DNA of 13,557 nucleotides. It comes from Alphaproteobacteria bacterium (GTDB lineage Bacteria; Pseudomonadota; Alphaproteobacteria; UBA2136; UBA6156). Numbering within the stretch: position 1 is the stretch's first letter; each line of letters starts with the position of its first letter. Location of the stretch: the NCBI GenBank assembly GCA_027490875.1, contig JAIXXE010000052.1:1-13557 (forward strand), written 5' to 3'. The position numbers and the translations under genes were made by a program. Positions 1 to 7,244 of this stretch are shown piece after piece. The notes under the pieces are model-generated. The model was not told the origin of the DNA. It saw only the letters and a program-made list of their open reading frames with translations, and did no database searches.

Positions 1-238
1 GGGAATAGACTTCAATCCGGTCGCCCGCGGCCACCTGCGTGGCTGGGTTCATGGCTTTACCCCACACCCCGATGGGCCGGTCGCGCAGTTGCGGCGCACG
101 TGCATAGAGACCACTCGCATTCACGGCCCAGGCAAGCGTTTGTTGCCTCGGAACCGGCAATTGTTTAACAAACCCTAAGCCTTCTGCCACGGCCACCACC
201 GTAACCTGAACACGACTTTTTTGCTGCGGGGTTGGCAT
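1..238 (-). CDS. RnfH-family ubiquitin-like protein, C-terminus beyond window
   Basis: Reading leftward from ATG at 238 there are 79 open codons and no stop before the window edge, so the gene is partial. The product begins MPTPQQKSRVQVTVVAVAEG, contains ASGLYARAPQLRDRPIGVWG around residues 42-62, and reaches AAGDRIEVYS. The last two blocks match the RnfH family (UPF0125), whose small beta-grasp, ubiquitin-like proteins carry an ASGL...IGIFG block and end near GDRVEIYRPL. The role of the family is not firmly known. The name comes from proximity to Rnf electron-transport genes, which are absent here. The ATG shares one base with the acpS stop (TGATG), and GGGAG lies 8 nt upstream, inside acpS, so the two are probably translationally coupled. 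Only a few residues should be missing. This is too short for the six-frame ORF length cut but clearly homologous by motif. Confidence 0.72.
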   Translation of the reverse strand, partial: MPTPQQKSRVQVTVVAVAEGLGFVKQLPVPRQQTLAWAVNASGLYARAPQLRDRPIGVWGKAMNPATQVAAGDRIEVYS

Positions 239-582
239 CAGGCATGCTCCCATACCGCAACCGCCGTGGCTACCCCAGCCTCATCGGTGACACTTACCAG
301 CACTTTGCCCGGCCTGGAACGTACGGCACACAGCGGTGCGCCGTGGGCGTCATGGGTAATGGTAATATCCTGAAAGCTTAAGCGGGCACCAATCCCCGTC
401 CCCAGCGCCTTGGCGACGGCTTCTTTTTGCGCCCAGCGTTTGGCCAGGGCGGCACCGTCCCAGTGGCGCTGCGTTTGCTCGGTTGCTGTCAGCACCCGCT
501 GCAACAGGCGCGGGCCAAAGCGCCCAAGAGCGCGGGCCATACGGTCACTCTGGCAGCAGTCTATCCCAAGGCCTGCGAGCAT
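238..582 (-). CDS. acpS: Holo-[acyl-carrier-protein] synthase (AcpS)
   Basis: Transfers the 4'-phosphopantetheine arm of coenzyme A onto the serine of acyl carrier protein, activating it for fatty-acid and lipid synthesis in the cytoplasm. The 114-residue product shows the family signatures: GLGIDCCQSDRM at 5-15 with metal-binding Asp8, RWAQKEAVAKALGTGIG at 49-65 with metal-binding Glu54, the ITITHDAHGAP strand at 73-83, and SVTDEAGVATAVAVWE near the end. Length is close to the usual 115-126. The DUF2062 stop (586-588) is only 3 nt before the start and the next gene overlaps the stop, so it is an internal operon gene. There is no strong Shine-Dalgarno sequence, only GAGG further upstream, suggesting translation coupled to the DUF2062 gene. 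The order spoT - DUF2062 - acpS is familiar from alphaproteobacteria. Confidence 0.93.
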   Translation of the reverse strand: MLAGLGIDCCQSDRMARALGRFGPRLLQRVLTATEQTQRHWDGAALAKRWAQKEAVAKALGTGIGARLSFQDITITHDAHGAPLCAVRSRPGKVLVSVTDEAGVATAVAVWEHA

Positions 583-585
583 AGG

Positions 586-1185
586 TTAGGTCTGCGCCTC
601 GCGTAACGCATTACGGGCGCGGCGACGGTCCCAGAACAGCCCCACTTGGCGGTACATCACCCGGTAGGTAATGATGCCCAAGACTATTCCTAGAACCTGC
701 CCTCCAATCACCATCGGTAACAGCACGCCCTCTAGCAGAGGAATGATGTTGCTCATAAGAAAGTCCCAGTTAAAGTTACCAATCAGCGTCCCGAAGGAAA
801 TGCTCCCCTCCGGCATGGGTAAAATCAACATGCCAACCATATAGGAAACCCACCAGATGAGCGGGAAAGTCCATGGATTACTCGGGAATTGCGCAATAAC
901 CGCGGTGGGGATATTGGCACGAAAAAGCCAAGCCAAGGCGATCGAAATTGCTCCTCCAAAGCCTGGAATTGGCAGAAAGTTCACCCACATCCCAATCGCA
1001 GCCCCAAATGCTACCTTATGCTCATCGTGGGTCTGGCGAATAATTTTAAGAAAGAGCCAGCGGCCTAAGGCCTTGTAACCCATGGTTGGATAGACCGACT
1101 CTTGAATGAGCGAGCCGATGGAATTGCTACGTCGGCTGGCATGAATGCCGCGCTTACGGTTCGCTGGTACTTGCAGCAGATTCAC
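586..1185 (-). CDS. DUF2062 membrane protein
   Basis: A 199-residue inner-membrane protein of unknown function belonging to the DUF2062 family. The family core is visible at about 58-123: VAFGAAIGMWVNFLPIPGFG, a helix, NIPTAV, then the hallmark SNPWTFPLIWWVSYMVG. A third hydrophobic segment lies near 147-174, and the N-terminal 50 residues and C-terminus are basic (WDRRRARNALRE), fitting a cytoplasmic-positive topology. The start is GTG at 1185, chosen because a perfect AGGAGG (1193-1198) sits 7 nt upstream. Methionine 35 would be an internal alternative but would cut off the basic lead segment. The gene sits between spoT (134 nt upstream) and acpS (3 nt downstream), the position it often holds in alphaproteobacteria. 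No experimentally supported role is known to me. Confidence 0.87.
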   Translation of the reverse strand: MNLLQVPANRKRGIHASRRSNSIGSLIQESVYPTMGYKALGRWLFLKIIRQTHDEHKVAFGAAIGMWVNFLPIPGFGGAISIALAWLFRANIPTAVIAQFPSNPWTFPLIWWVSYMVGMLILPMPEGSISFGTLIGNFNWDFLMSNIIPLLEGVLLPMVIGGQVLGIVLGIITYRVMYRQVGLFWDRRRARNALREAQT

Positions 1186-1192
1186 GTGCCAG

Positions 1193-1198
1193 CCTCCT
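1193..1198 (-). promoter_or_regulatory. Ribosome binding site setting the GTG start of the DUF2062 gene
   Basis: Minus-strand AGGAGG, a full match to the anti-Shine-Dalgarno core, with a 7-nt spacer to GTG at 1185. It decides the start codon and suggests strong independent initiation despite a probable shared transcript with spoT. Confidence 0.7.
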
Positions 1199-1236
1199 CA
1201 TTGATGATTTTTGCTAGGTTTGGTGTAACCATTCTT

Positions 1237-1254
1237 GGGGTGGCTGTCCACCCC
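1237..1254. other. Perfect 7-bp stem-loop between spoT and the DUF2062 gene
   Basis: GGGGTGG, a 4-nt CTGT loop, then CCACCCC. In the direction of transcription (minus) it is followed by AAGAATGG and not by a T-run, so it is not a canonical intrinsic terminator. It lies in the only sizeable gap (1186-1319) of the spoT unit and could be an attenuating or RNA-stabilising hairpin. The rest of the gap is AT-rich near 1261-1290 but shows no promoter I would defend. Confidence 0.4.
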
Positions 1255-1304
1255 ATCACCTAAAAAACTAAGATTAAAGTAAGATAACTTTGCCTATGTT
1301 GGCT

Positions 1305-1328
1305 GGCCTAATTCATGGCCTAATTCCA
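1305..1328 (-). repeat. 12-bp imperfect tandem duplication carrying the spoT stop codon
   Basis: On the minus strand the two units are TGGAATTAGGCC (1328-1317) and ATGAATTAGGCC (1316-1305), identical in 10 of 12 positions. The period is 12, so the second TAG lies in frame with the first and makes a back-up stop four codons later. Confidence 0.75.
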
Positions 1329-3602
1329 GCCATAGATCTTTTCAACCCGTAGCACCGCCTTTTGCGCTGAAAGGTTCGCGATCAGTCGGTTAAGGTGATC
1401 TTTGTTCCGAATTTCCATCTCGCAACGGATACTCATGCTGTCGGCACCACGGTGTTCGGTGGCAATGTCGATGATGTGGGCATCAAGGTTCGCGACCGTA
1501 CTGGTCACCACCGCCAAGGCGCCGGTATCGTTATTGACGTGTAATCGTAATCGGCAAATAAACCCGCGCATCTCGCCTTTTTCAGCGCTGTTGCTCCAGT
1601 TTACGGGTAACCACCGGTCGGGTTGGTCGGCCAGCTGTTCTAGGTTGCGGCAGGTGCGCATGTGAATGGTTAGCCCCCGCCCAGTGGTTAAAATCCCGAC
1701 AATTTCTTCCCCCGGCAACGGGCTGCAACACTTGGCGTAGTGCACACTCATCCCCGCCATGACTCCATCAAGCGCAGTCTCTGGCCCGGTCACGCCTTCG
1801 GTCATTTTGTTGGCTTTACGCCCAGCATCCAACTGCCGCAACATGGGCGCGGCTGGCGCAATGCTGGCAGGGGCCGGGAACAGGGTTTCGTATATCTGGC
1901 GTGGAAAGAGCCGCCCCTGCCCCAGCGCCGCAAAGATATCGTCAACGTCGTAAATCTGGCCGACTGGAAGCTTTTTAACCAGCTGCACCAAGTCCTTCAT
2001 ATCCCAGCGCCACCCGTCGCGGCGGGCAGCCTTTTCCAAAATCTCGCGCCCCAGCCGCAGCTGCTCTTCACGCTCTTGCTGCCGTAAATAACGGTTAATC
2101 TGCGTGCGCGCACGGCTGCTCACCACCAGCTCGCGCCAACCCGGGTTGGGGTGCTGATTGACGTTGGTGATTATCTCTACAATATCGCCATTTTCAAGCA
2201 CCCGCCTTAAGGGCACCACGCTGCCGTTCACTTTGGCGCTGACCGCATGGTTGCCAACCTTGGTATGCACGGCATAGGCAAAATCCAACGGTGTTGCGCC
2301 TGATGGCAACTGAATGACATCCCCCTTAGGGGTCATGGCAAACACATGCTCGTTAAACAACTCTAGCCGGGCATTTTCATAAAACTCGGCTGGGTCTTCC
2401 AGCCCCTGCAGCTGTTCCACCATATTTTTGAGCCAACGGTAGGGGTTATTAGCAGCCTTACGATCGGCGGTTGCTTCAACCGGAATGGCATCGGGGGCAA
2501 TCCGGCCTTTGCTTTTGGTGGTAAACGATTGGAGCTTAAGCTCGTTGCCAAGGTCATCGGGGGTATCGGGGGCTTTAATGTGATTATACACCCAATGGGC
2601 TGCCACCCCGTTTTCGGCCACGTCGTGCATGGCTTGGGTGCGAATCTGCACTTCCATGCGATTGTTAAAAGGCCCTACCACGCTGGTGTGCAGGCTTTGG
2701 TACCCGTTGGGCTTGGGGGCAGAAATGTAATCCTTAAAACGCCCCGGAATGGCCTTGTACTGGTCGTGCAGCATCCCCAGCGCGGCGTAACAGGCTGGCT
2801 TGTCTTCCACCATGATCCGGTAAGCTACCACGTCGGTTAGCTGGTCAAACGCCAAGCTTTTGCGCACCATCTTCTGATAAATCGAGGCGACCGACTTTTC
2901 CCGCCCACTCACGGTGGCCTGAATCCCCGCTTCAGCCAGCTTGCTTTGCAGTTCATCAATGACGCGGGCCACCAAGTTATCCTGGGCACGCCACTCGCTC
3001 ATTTGCCGTTCAATCGCGGCGTACTCTTCGGGTTCGAGCACCCGAAAGGCCAGGTCTTCCAGTTCGGCCTTCACGCCATGCAGACCAATACGGTCGGCCA
3101 AGGGCACAAAAATATCCAGCGTTTCCTTGGCGGTTTTGCGTCGGCTATCAAGTTTTTTGGCGTCTACCGTGCGCATATTATGCAACCGGTCGGCCAACTT
3201 AATCAGCAACACCCGAATATCCTTGCTCATCGCCAGCAAGAGTTTGCGGAAGTTCTCGGCCTTCTCGACGTTCTTGTCCTCAAAACTCACTTTCGAAAGT
3301 TTCGTCACCCCCTCAACCAGGTCGGCTACTTCTCGGTTAAAGATCTGTTTTAGTTCGTCGTAGGTCGCCAACGTATCTTCCAACGTATCGTGCAACAGCC
3401 CCACACAGATACTGGCATCATCCAGCTTCATATCAGCCAGAATCCCTGCCACGGCCAGCGGGTGGGTTAAATAGGGCTCGCCACTCGCGCGCTGTTGACC
3501 GCCATGGGCCTTCATGCTGTACACGTAGGCACGGTTAATCAGGCCAATATCGGCCTTGGGGTTATACCCCTTCACTTTTTCAATCAATTCGTATTGCCGC
3601 AT
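1320..3602 (-). CDS. spoT: Bifunctional (p)ppGpp synthetase/hydrolase (Rel/SpoT)
   Basis: Makes and degrades the stringent-response alarmone (p)ppGpp in the cytoplasm, linking amino-acid or carbon stress to transcription and growth. From ATG 3602 the product has 760 residues. The HD hydrolase domain is intact: His33, His47 and the HDTLED block at 71-76. The synthetase domain follows, with SGREKSVASIYQKM near 232-245, RFKD at 288-291 (the RXKD form typical of bifunctional enzymes rather than the EXDD of RelA), and QSLHT at 302-306. A TGS domain spans about 418-479, a CCSPLPGEEIVG zinc-finger-like region follows, and a C-terminal ACT domain starts near RGFICRLRLHVNNDTGAL. ATG 3602 (MRQYELIEKV) is chosen because family members begin there. 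GTG 3680 and ATG 3668 are in-frame alternatives that would overlap the divergent gene, and none has a strong ribosome site. An extra segment of about 35 residues precedes the TGS domain. Confidence 0.93.
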   Translation of the reverse strand: MRQYELIEKVKGYNPKADIGLINRAYVYSMKAHGGQQRASGEPYLTHPLAVAGILADMKLDDASICVGLLHDTLEDTLATYDELKQIFNREVADLVEGVTKLSKVSFEDKNVEKAENFRKLLLAMSKDIRVLLIKLADRLHNMRTVDAKKLDSRRKTAKETLDIFVPLADRIGLHGVKAELEDLAFRVLEPEEYAAIERQMSEWRAQDNLVARVIDELQSKLAEAGIQATVSGREKSVASIYQKMVRKSLAFDQLTDVVAYRIMVEDKPACYAALGMLHDQYKAIPGRFKDYISAPKPNGYQSLHTSVVGPFNNRMEVQIRTQAMHDVAENGVAAHWVYNHIKAPDTPDDLGNELKLQSFTTKSKGRIAPDAIPVEATADRKAANNPYRWLKNMVEQLQGLEDPAEFYENARLELFNEHVFAMTPKGDVIQLPSGATPLDFAYAVHTKVGNHAVSAKVNGSVVPLRRVLENGDIVEIITNVNQHPNPGWRELVVSSRARTQINRYLRQQEREEQLRLGREILEKAARRDGWRWDMKDLVQLVKKLPVGQIYDVDDIFAALGQGRLFPRQIYETLFPAPASIAPAAPMLRQLDAGRKANKMTEGVTGPETALDGVMAGMSVHYAKCCSPLPGEEIVGILTTGRGLTIHMRTCRNLEQLADQPDRWLPVNWSNSAEKGEMRGFICRLRLHVNNDTGALAVVTSTVANLDAHIIDIATEHRGADSMSIRCEMEIRNKDHLNRLIANLSAQKAVLRVEKIYGWN

Positions 3603-3646
3603 GAGGTTATTGTGGGCTATGCGTCGATTTAACGCAACACTGACCT

Positions 3647-3652
3647 TAGGAG
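3647..3652 (+). promoter_or_regulatory. Ribosome binding site for the 3658 gene
   Basis: TTAGGAG runs over about 3646-3652, with a 5-nt TAACG spacer to ATG 3658. It is the main reason to place the gene start at 3658 and not at the far upstream ATG 3556, which would lie antisense inside spoT. Confidence 0.65.
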
Positions 3653-3657
3653 TAACG

Positions 3658-4125
3658 ATGCCACCCATCGTTCCTGACACACGACCGACCTTTTCCTTCC
3701 CCTATCTGCTCCTGCTGGAGCCTCAACCGGTAAATCCAGAAGCCCCTGCGGGACTTCTGGCATCCAACGCTTTCCATGTTGGCGGCTCGCTGGAAGACCT
3801 TACCCCCTTGGCAGCAACGCGCCGAGACACTGATCGTGTTCTGGTGGTAACGCCCAAAGGGAAATTGTTCACGCAATACCCTGGCACTGGTTGGGTTAAG
3901 CTGAATGAAACGCTTGAAGCGACCTACCATTGGCTGACTTTCAAGCCGCATGATGGCAAAGAAACCAGCTGCCCCACGTTGCAGCAGAATCCATTCGACT
4001 CCCTCACACAGGCCGAGGCACGTTTGGCAGATTTGGCAACCGTGCATAATACTGAGGGAACGACGCTTAGTCTGTACAGACTTTCCAGCGATGGTTGGCA
4101 GTTAAGCTTAGCCCTTACAGCCTGA
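3658..4125 (+). CDS. Unrecognised 155-residue protein
   Basis: I do not recognise a family. The product is soluble-looking, with no signal peptide or membrane segment. The N-terminal half is proline-rich (PPIVPDTRPTFSFPYLLLLEP), a strand-like block VLVVTPKGKLFTQYPGTGWV lies at 61-80, an acidic-basic helix SLTQAEARLADLATVH at 115-130, and the end is TTLSLYRLSSDGWQLSLALTA. The GTGWVKL and SDGWQLS blocks look alike and could be repeat-like beta hairpins. It starts divergently 55 nt from spoT with a good ribosome site, and codon use looks like its neighbours, so I judge it a real resident gene. Past the stop, the -1 frame continues with a second copy of the YRLSSDGWQL unit (see the repeat at 4075-4145), so the C-terminus may be frameshifted. 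No function is proposed. Confidence 0.68.
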   Translation: MPPIVPDTRPTFSFPYLLLLEPQPVNPEAPAGLLASNAFHVGGSLEDLTPLAATRRDTDRVLVVTPKGKLFTQYPGTGWVKLNETLEATYHWLTFKPHDGKETSCPTLQQNPFDSLTQAEARLADLATVHNTEGTTLSLYRLSSDGWQLSLALTA

Positions 4126-4145
4126 CCAACGATGCTTGGCAGCTG
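4075..4145 (+). repeat. Imperfect 30-bp direct repeat, second copy out of frame
   Basis: Unit 1 is 4075-4104 and unit 2 is 4116-4145; 23 of 30 positions match, starting TACAG and including GATG, TTGGCAG. Unit 1 encodes YRLSSDGWQL in frame. Unit 2 encodes YSLTNDAWQL in the -1 frame, because the period is 41 and not 42. Seven mismatches, several at third positions or conservative, suggest both copies were once translated. Confidence 0.7.
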
Positions 4146-4157
4146 ATTACGTATGAT

Positions 4158-4178
4158 ACGGCCCCTTAAGTGGGCCGT
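4158..4178. other. Stem-loop upstream of the uvrA terminator-like hairpin
   Basis: ACGGCCC (4158-4164) pairs perfectly with GGGCCGT (4172-4178) over a 7-nt loop, CTTAAGT. No T-run follows on either strand. The TAA that would end the -1 frame extension of the preceding gene (4167-4169) falls in the loop. It is the first of two tandem hairpins in the 4126-4276 gap. Confidence 0.45.
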
Positions 4179-4187
4179 CGCGCGAAC

Positions 4188-4220
4188 GATTTTGCCCCGG
4201 CCATGTGCTGGGGCAAAATC
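4188..4220 (+). terminator. Perfect 11-bp hairpin, probable terminator of the 3658 gene
   Basis: GATTTTGCCCC (4188-4198) and GGGGCAAAATC (4210-4220) are exact reverse complements over an 11-nt loop. The A and T blocks are inside the stem and only ATTTCT follows, so termination may be weak or bidirectional-looking. The position between the end of the small gene and uvrA supports a terminator reading, though an element of the uvrA leader is possible. Confidence 0.5.
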
Positions 4221-4276
4221 ATTTCTGCACATAATTCAAATTGCGTTCAAATCTAAACCGTGCTAGAACCCATTTC

Positions 4277-7213
4277 ATGCCAAAAACTCTCTCGAAACCC
4301 ACAGCCCAAAAAACCCCGCAGGCTGCTGTGGCTGCGCCATCGCCCATTACCCATTTAATGATTCATGGCGCCAACGAGCATAACCTAAAAAACGTCAGCC
4401 TCAACATTCCCAAACGCAGCCTGACGGTGCTGACGGGCGTGAGCGGCAGCGGAAAGAGCAGCCTTGCGTTCGATACCATCTACGCCGAAGGCCAGCGCCG
4501 TTATGTAGAAAGCCTTTCGGCCTATGCGCGGCAGTTTCTGGAAATGAACGCCAAGCCCGATGTGCAGCGTATCGATGGGCTAGCCCCAGCGATTGCGATC
4601 GAGCAAAAAACCACCAGCAAAAACCCGCGCAGTACCGTGGGGACGATTACCGAGATTTACGACTATCTGCGTCTGCTGTTCGCCAATGCAGGCACTGCCA
4701 CCTGCCCCAATCACCCTGCGCAGGAAATTACCGCCCAAACGGTGCAGCAGATGGTTGACCATATCTGTGCCCAATCCAACGGCGCTAAACTGATGCTGTT
4801 GGCCCCCGTAGTGCGCGGCAAAAAGGGCGAGTACGCCGCCGAGTTCAAGCTATGGCAACAGCAGGGCTATACCCGCGCCCATATTAACGGTCAGCTCACC
4901 GAACTGGATGCAGCCCCCAAGCTGGATAAGCAAAAGAAGCATCATATTGCGGTGGTGATTGACCGCCTCATCAACAAGCCCGACGACGCTGCCTACAAGC
5001 AGCGCCTGGCCGACGGCCTGACCACAGCCTTAAAACTGGCCGACGGCTTGGCTGAGGTGATGAATACCGACAGCGGAACGCCGCAGCTGTTTTCCGAAAA
5101 TCATTCCTGCCCCCTGTGCGGGCACACTACACAGCTGGAACCGCGCCTCTTTTCCTTCAACAGCCCCTTTGGCGCTTGCCAAACCTGCGACGGGTTAGGA
5201 GAAGTCATTTATTTTGCTCCCGAGCTGGTGGTACCCGACGAAACGCTCACCCTCAACCAAGGGGCCATCCACCCATGGCGCGAAAAGCTTGGCAAGGGGT
5301 TTCAGCTGAATAAAACCGGGGCCTATTACCTCCGCGCGCTTAGCCGTCATTATCAATTTTCGCTCGATACCCCTTGGGCCAAACTGCCCGAAACCATCCG
5401 CCACACCTTGCTCTATGGCAGCGGCGGTGAGGCTATTCCGTTTGTGTTTGAAGGCGGCAAGAGCAGCTTTCAAACCCGCAAGGCCTTTGCCGGAGCGCTG
5501 GATATTCTCCGTAAACGCTGGGATGAAAGTACCAACCCCTATGCGCGAGAAGACCTTAACCGCTACCGCGCGGCCAAACCCTGCGAGGCCTGCGGCGGCA
5601 GTCGCCTTAATCCCAGCGCATTGGCTGTACGGGTGGGCGGCTTAAACATCCATCAGTTCTGCGCCATGCCCATCACGCGGGCGCTGGAGTTTACCGAGCA
5701 TCTGGAAACCACGCTTGGGGGCAACACCGCCACCATTGCGGCCCCCATTTTGCGAGAAATTAAAGCCCGCTTGGGGTTCCTAAACCACGTGGGACTTTCC
5801 TACCTGTCTCTCGACCGCACTGCCGGTACACTGTCGGGCGGCGAGAGCCAGCGTATTAGGCTCGCCAGCCAAATCGGCAGCGGATTGACTGGCGTCCTCT
5901 ATGTGCTGGATGAACCCAGCATCGGCCTGCACCAACGCGACAATGCGCGCCTGCTGGAAACACTGACCCGCCTGCGTGACCTCGATAACACCGTGCTGGT
6001 GGTGGAGCACGACGAAGATGCCATCCGGCTGGCCGACTATGTGGTAGATATGGGCCCCAAGGCAGGGGTTCACGGCGGTGAGGTGGTGGCAGCGGGCAGC
6101 GTGGAAGACCTGCTGGCCGAGCCTCGCAGCCTCACCGGGGATTATCTGGCTGGGCGTAAAGCCATTGCCATTCCCGCCAAACGCCGCGTACCTGCCAGCA
6201 AAGTTCCCCTTACTGTGCATGGGGCCTGTGGGAATAATCTTAAAAACCTGACTGTTGCGTTTCCCTTGGGTGTTCTCACCTGCGTCACAGGGGTGAGCGG
6301 CAGCGGCAAATCGACACTGGTGATGGATACACTGCACAATGCGTTGGCCGCGCGCCTGAATGGCAGCCGCGAACACCCTGCCAAGCATGAGAAGATTCAA
6401 GGGGCCGAGGCCATTGATAAGCTTGTGAATATCGACCAGTCTCCCATCGGACGCACGCCCCGCAGTAACCCTGCCACCTACACCGGCGTGTATGGGCCCA
6501 TCCGCGACTGGTACGCCGCCCTGCCCGATAGCAAGGCCCGTGGCTACGGCCCAGGACGTTTTAGTTTTAACGTAAAAGGTGGCCGCTGCGAGGCCTGTGA
6601 AGGCGACGGTGTCATTAAAGTGGATATGCAATTTCTGCCCGATGTGTATGTGCCGTGCGAAGTATGCAAGGGTCAGCGTTTTAACCGCGAAACCTTGGAA
6701 GTCCGGTACCAAGGCAAGAGCATTGCCGAGGTGTTAAAGATGACCGTGCAGGAAGCGTACGAATTCTTTGCCCCTATTCCTAAAATTGCGCGGGCACTTA
6801 AACCACTGGTTGATGTGGGCTTGGGCTACATTACGCTGGGCCAAAGCGCCACCACACTATCGGGTGGTGAGGCGCAGCGGATTAAGCTCGCCACCGAGTT
6901 GGCCAAGCGCGCTACAGGTAAAACGCTGTATATCCTCGATGAGCCCACGACGGGGTTGCATTTTCACGACATTGCCCAACTGCTGAAAACCCTGCACACG
7001 TTGGTTGATGGCGGGAATACCATGATTATTATCGAGCATAATCTGGATGTGGTGAAGACTGCCGACTGGGTGATTGATATTGGCCCCGAGGGTGGCAATG
7101 GTGGCGGGCAGCTGGTGGCGCAAGGCACGCCCGAAGCCATTGCCAGTAACCGCAGCAGCCTTACCGGAACATTTTTAGCGCCCTTGTTAAAGCCACAACG
7201 TAAGACTGCCTAA
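4277..7213 (+). CDS. uvrA: Excinuclease ABC subunit A (UvrA)
   Basis: The damage-recognition ATPase of nucleotide excision repair; a dimer loads UvrB at bulky DNA lesions in the cytoplasm. From ATG 4277 the product has 978 residues (E. coli 940), with two ABC modules in tandem. Module 1: Walker A GVSGSGKS at 54-61, zinc module C-X2-C-X19-C-X2-C at 278-304, signature LSGGESQRIRL from 519, Walker B LDEPSIGLH from 544. Module 2: Walker A GVSGSGKST from 672, zinc module at Cys771/774/794/797, signature LSGGEAQRIKL from 861, Walker B LDEPTTGLH from 887. The CPNHPAQ element of the first half resembles the CPDH of gammaproteobacterial UvrA. TTG 4241 is an in-frame alternative, but CATAAT at 4230-4235 could be a -10 box whose transcript would start near 4241, favouring ATG 4277. 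A 23-residue Ala/Pro/Lys-rich N-terminal extension precedes the usual start of homology. Convergent with ftsB, 22 nt away. Confidence 0.97.
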   Translation: MPKTLSKPTAQKTPQAAVAAPSPITHLMIHGANEHNLKNVSLNIPKRSLTVLTGVSGSGKSSLAFDTIYAEGQRRYVESLSAYARQFLEMNAKPDVQRIDGLAPAIAIEQKTTSKNPRSTVGTITEIYDYLRLLFANAGTATCPNHPAQEITAQTVQQMVDHICAQSNGAKLMLLAPVVRGKKGEYAAEFKLWQQQGYTRAHINGQLTELDAAPKLDKQKKHHIAVVIDRLINKPDDAAYKQRLADGLTTALKLADGLAEVMNTDSGTPQLFSENHSCPLCGHTTQLEPRLFSFNSPFGACQTCDGLGEVIYFAPELVVPDETLTLNQGAIHPWREKLGKGFQLNKTGAYYLRALSRHYQFSLDTPWAKLPETIRHTLLYGSGGEAIPFVFEGGKSSFQTRKAFAGALDILRKRWDESTNPYAREDLNRYRAAKPCEACGGSRLNPSALAVRVGGLNIHQFCAMPITRALEFTEHLETTLGGNTATIAAPILREIKARLGFLNHVGLSYLSLDRTAGTLSGGESQRIRLASQIGSGLTGVLYVLDEPSIGLHQRDNARLLETLTRLRDLDNTVLVVEHDEDAIRLADYVVDMGPKAGVHGGEVVAAGSVEDLLAEPRSLTGDYLAGRKAIAIPAKRRVPASKVPLTVHGACGNNLKNLTVAFPLGVLTCVTGVSGSGKSTLVMDTLHNALAARLNGSREHPAKHEKIQGAEAIDKLVNIDQSPIGRTPRSNPATYTGVYGPIRDWYAALPDSKARGYGPGRFSFNVKGGRCEACEGDGVIKVDMQFLPDVYVPCEVCKGQRFNRETLEVRYQGKSIAEVLKMTVQEAYEFFAPIPKIARALKPLVDVGLGYITLGQSATTLSGGEAQRIKLATELAKRATGKTLYILDEPTTGLHFHDIAQLLKTLHTLVDGGNTMIIIEHNLDVVKTADWVIDIGPEGGNGGGQLVAQGTPEAIASNRSSLTGTFLAPLLKPQRKTA

Positions 7214-7222
7214 GTCAACCAC

Positions 7223-7244
7223 GCCCTCTGGTATGTCAGGGGGC
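7223..7244. terminator. Possible shared terminator between convergent uvrA and ftsB
   Basis: GCCCTCTG (7223-7230) pairs with CAGGGGGC (7237-7244) over GTATGT, 8 bp with one G-T wobble. The ftsB stop lies at its edge. The tails on both strands are poor in T, so only weak bidirectional termination is inferred from position between convergent genes. Confidence 0.35.

Noticed and set aside
857..1078. Plus-strand frame inside the DUF2062 gene
   Set aside because: Antisense shadow of a gene with a strong ribosome site and recognised family motif.
1186..1319. Separate promoter for the DUF2062-acpS genes
   Set aside because: The gap is AT-rich with TTTAAT- and TATCTT-like words on the minus strand, but no -35/-10 pair at proper spacing stands out.
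4241..4276. Possible LexA/SOS box upstream of uvrA
   Set aside because: GTTC at 4244 and GAAC at 4265 are present but not at the N7 spacing of the alphaproteobacterial GTTC-N7-GTTC box, nor as a CTGT-N8-ACAG site. I do not claim SOS control.
5780..6712. 310-codon open frame on the minus strand
   Set aside because: It lies wholly antisense to uvrA, whose frame is complete and motif-rich. The product is low-complexity, rich in His/Ala/Gly, with no ribosome site, as expected for a mirror frame of GC-biased codons.
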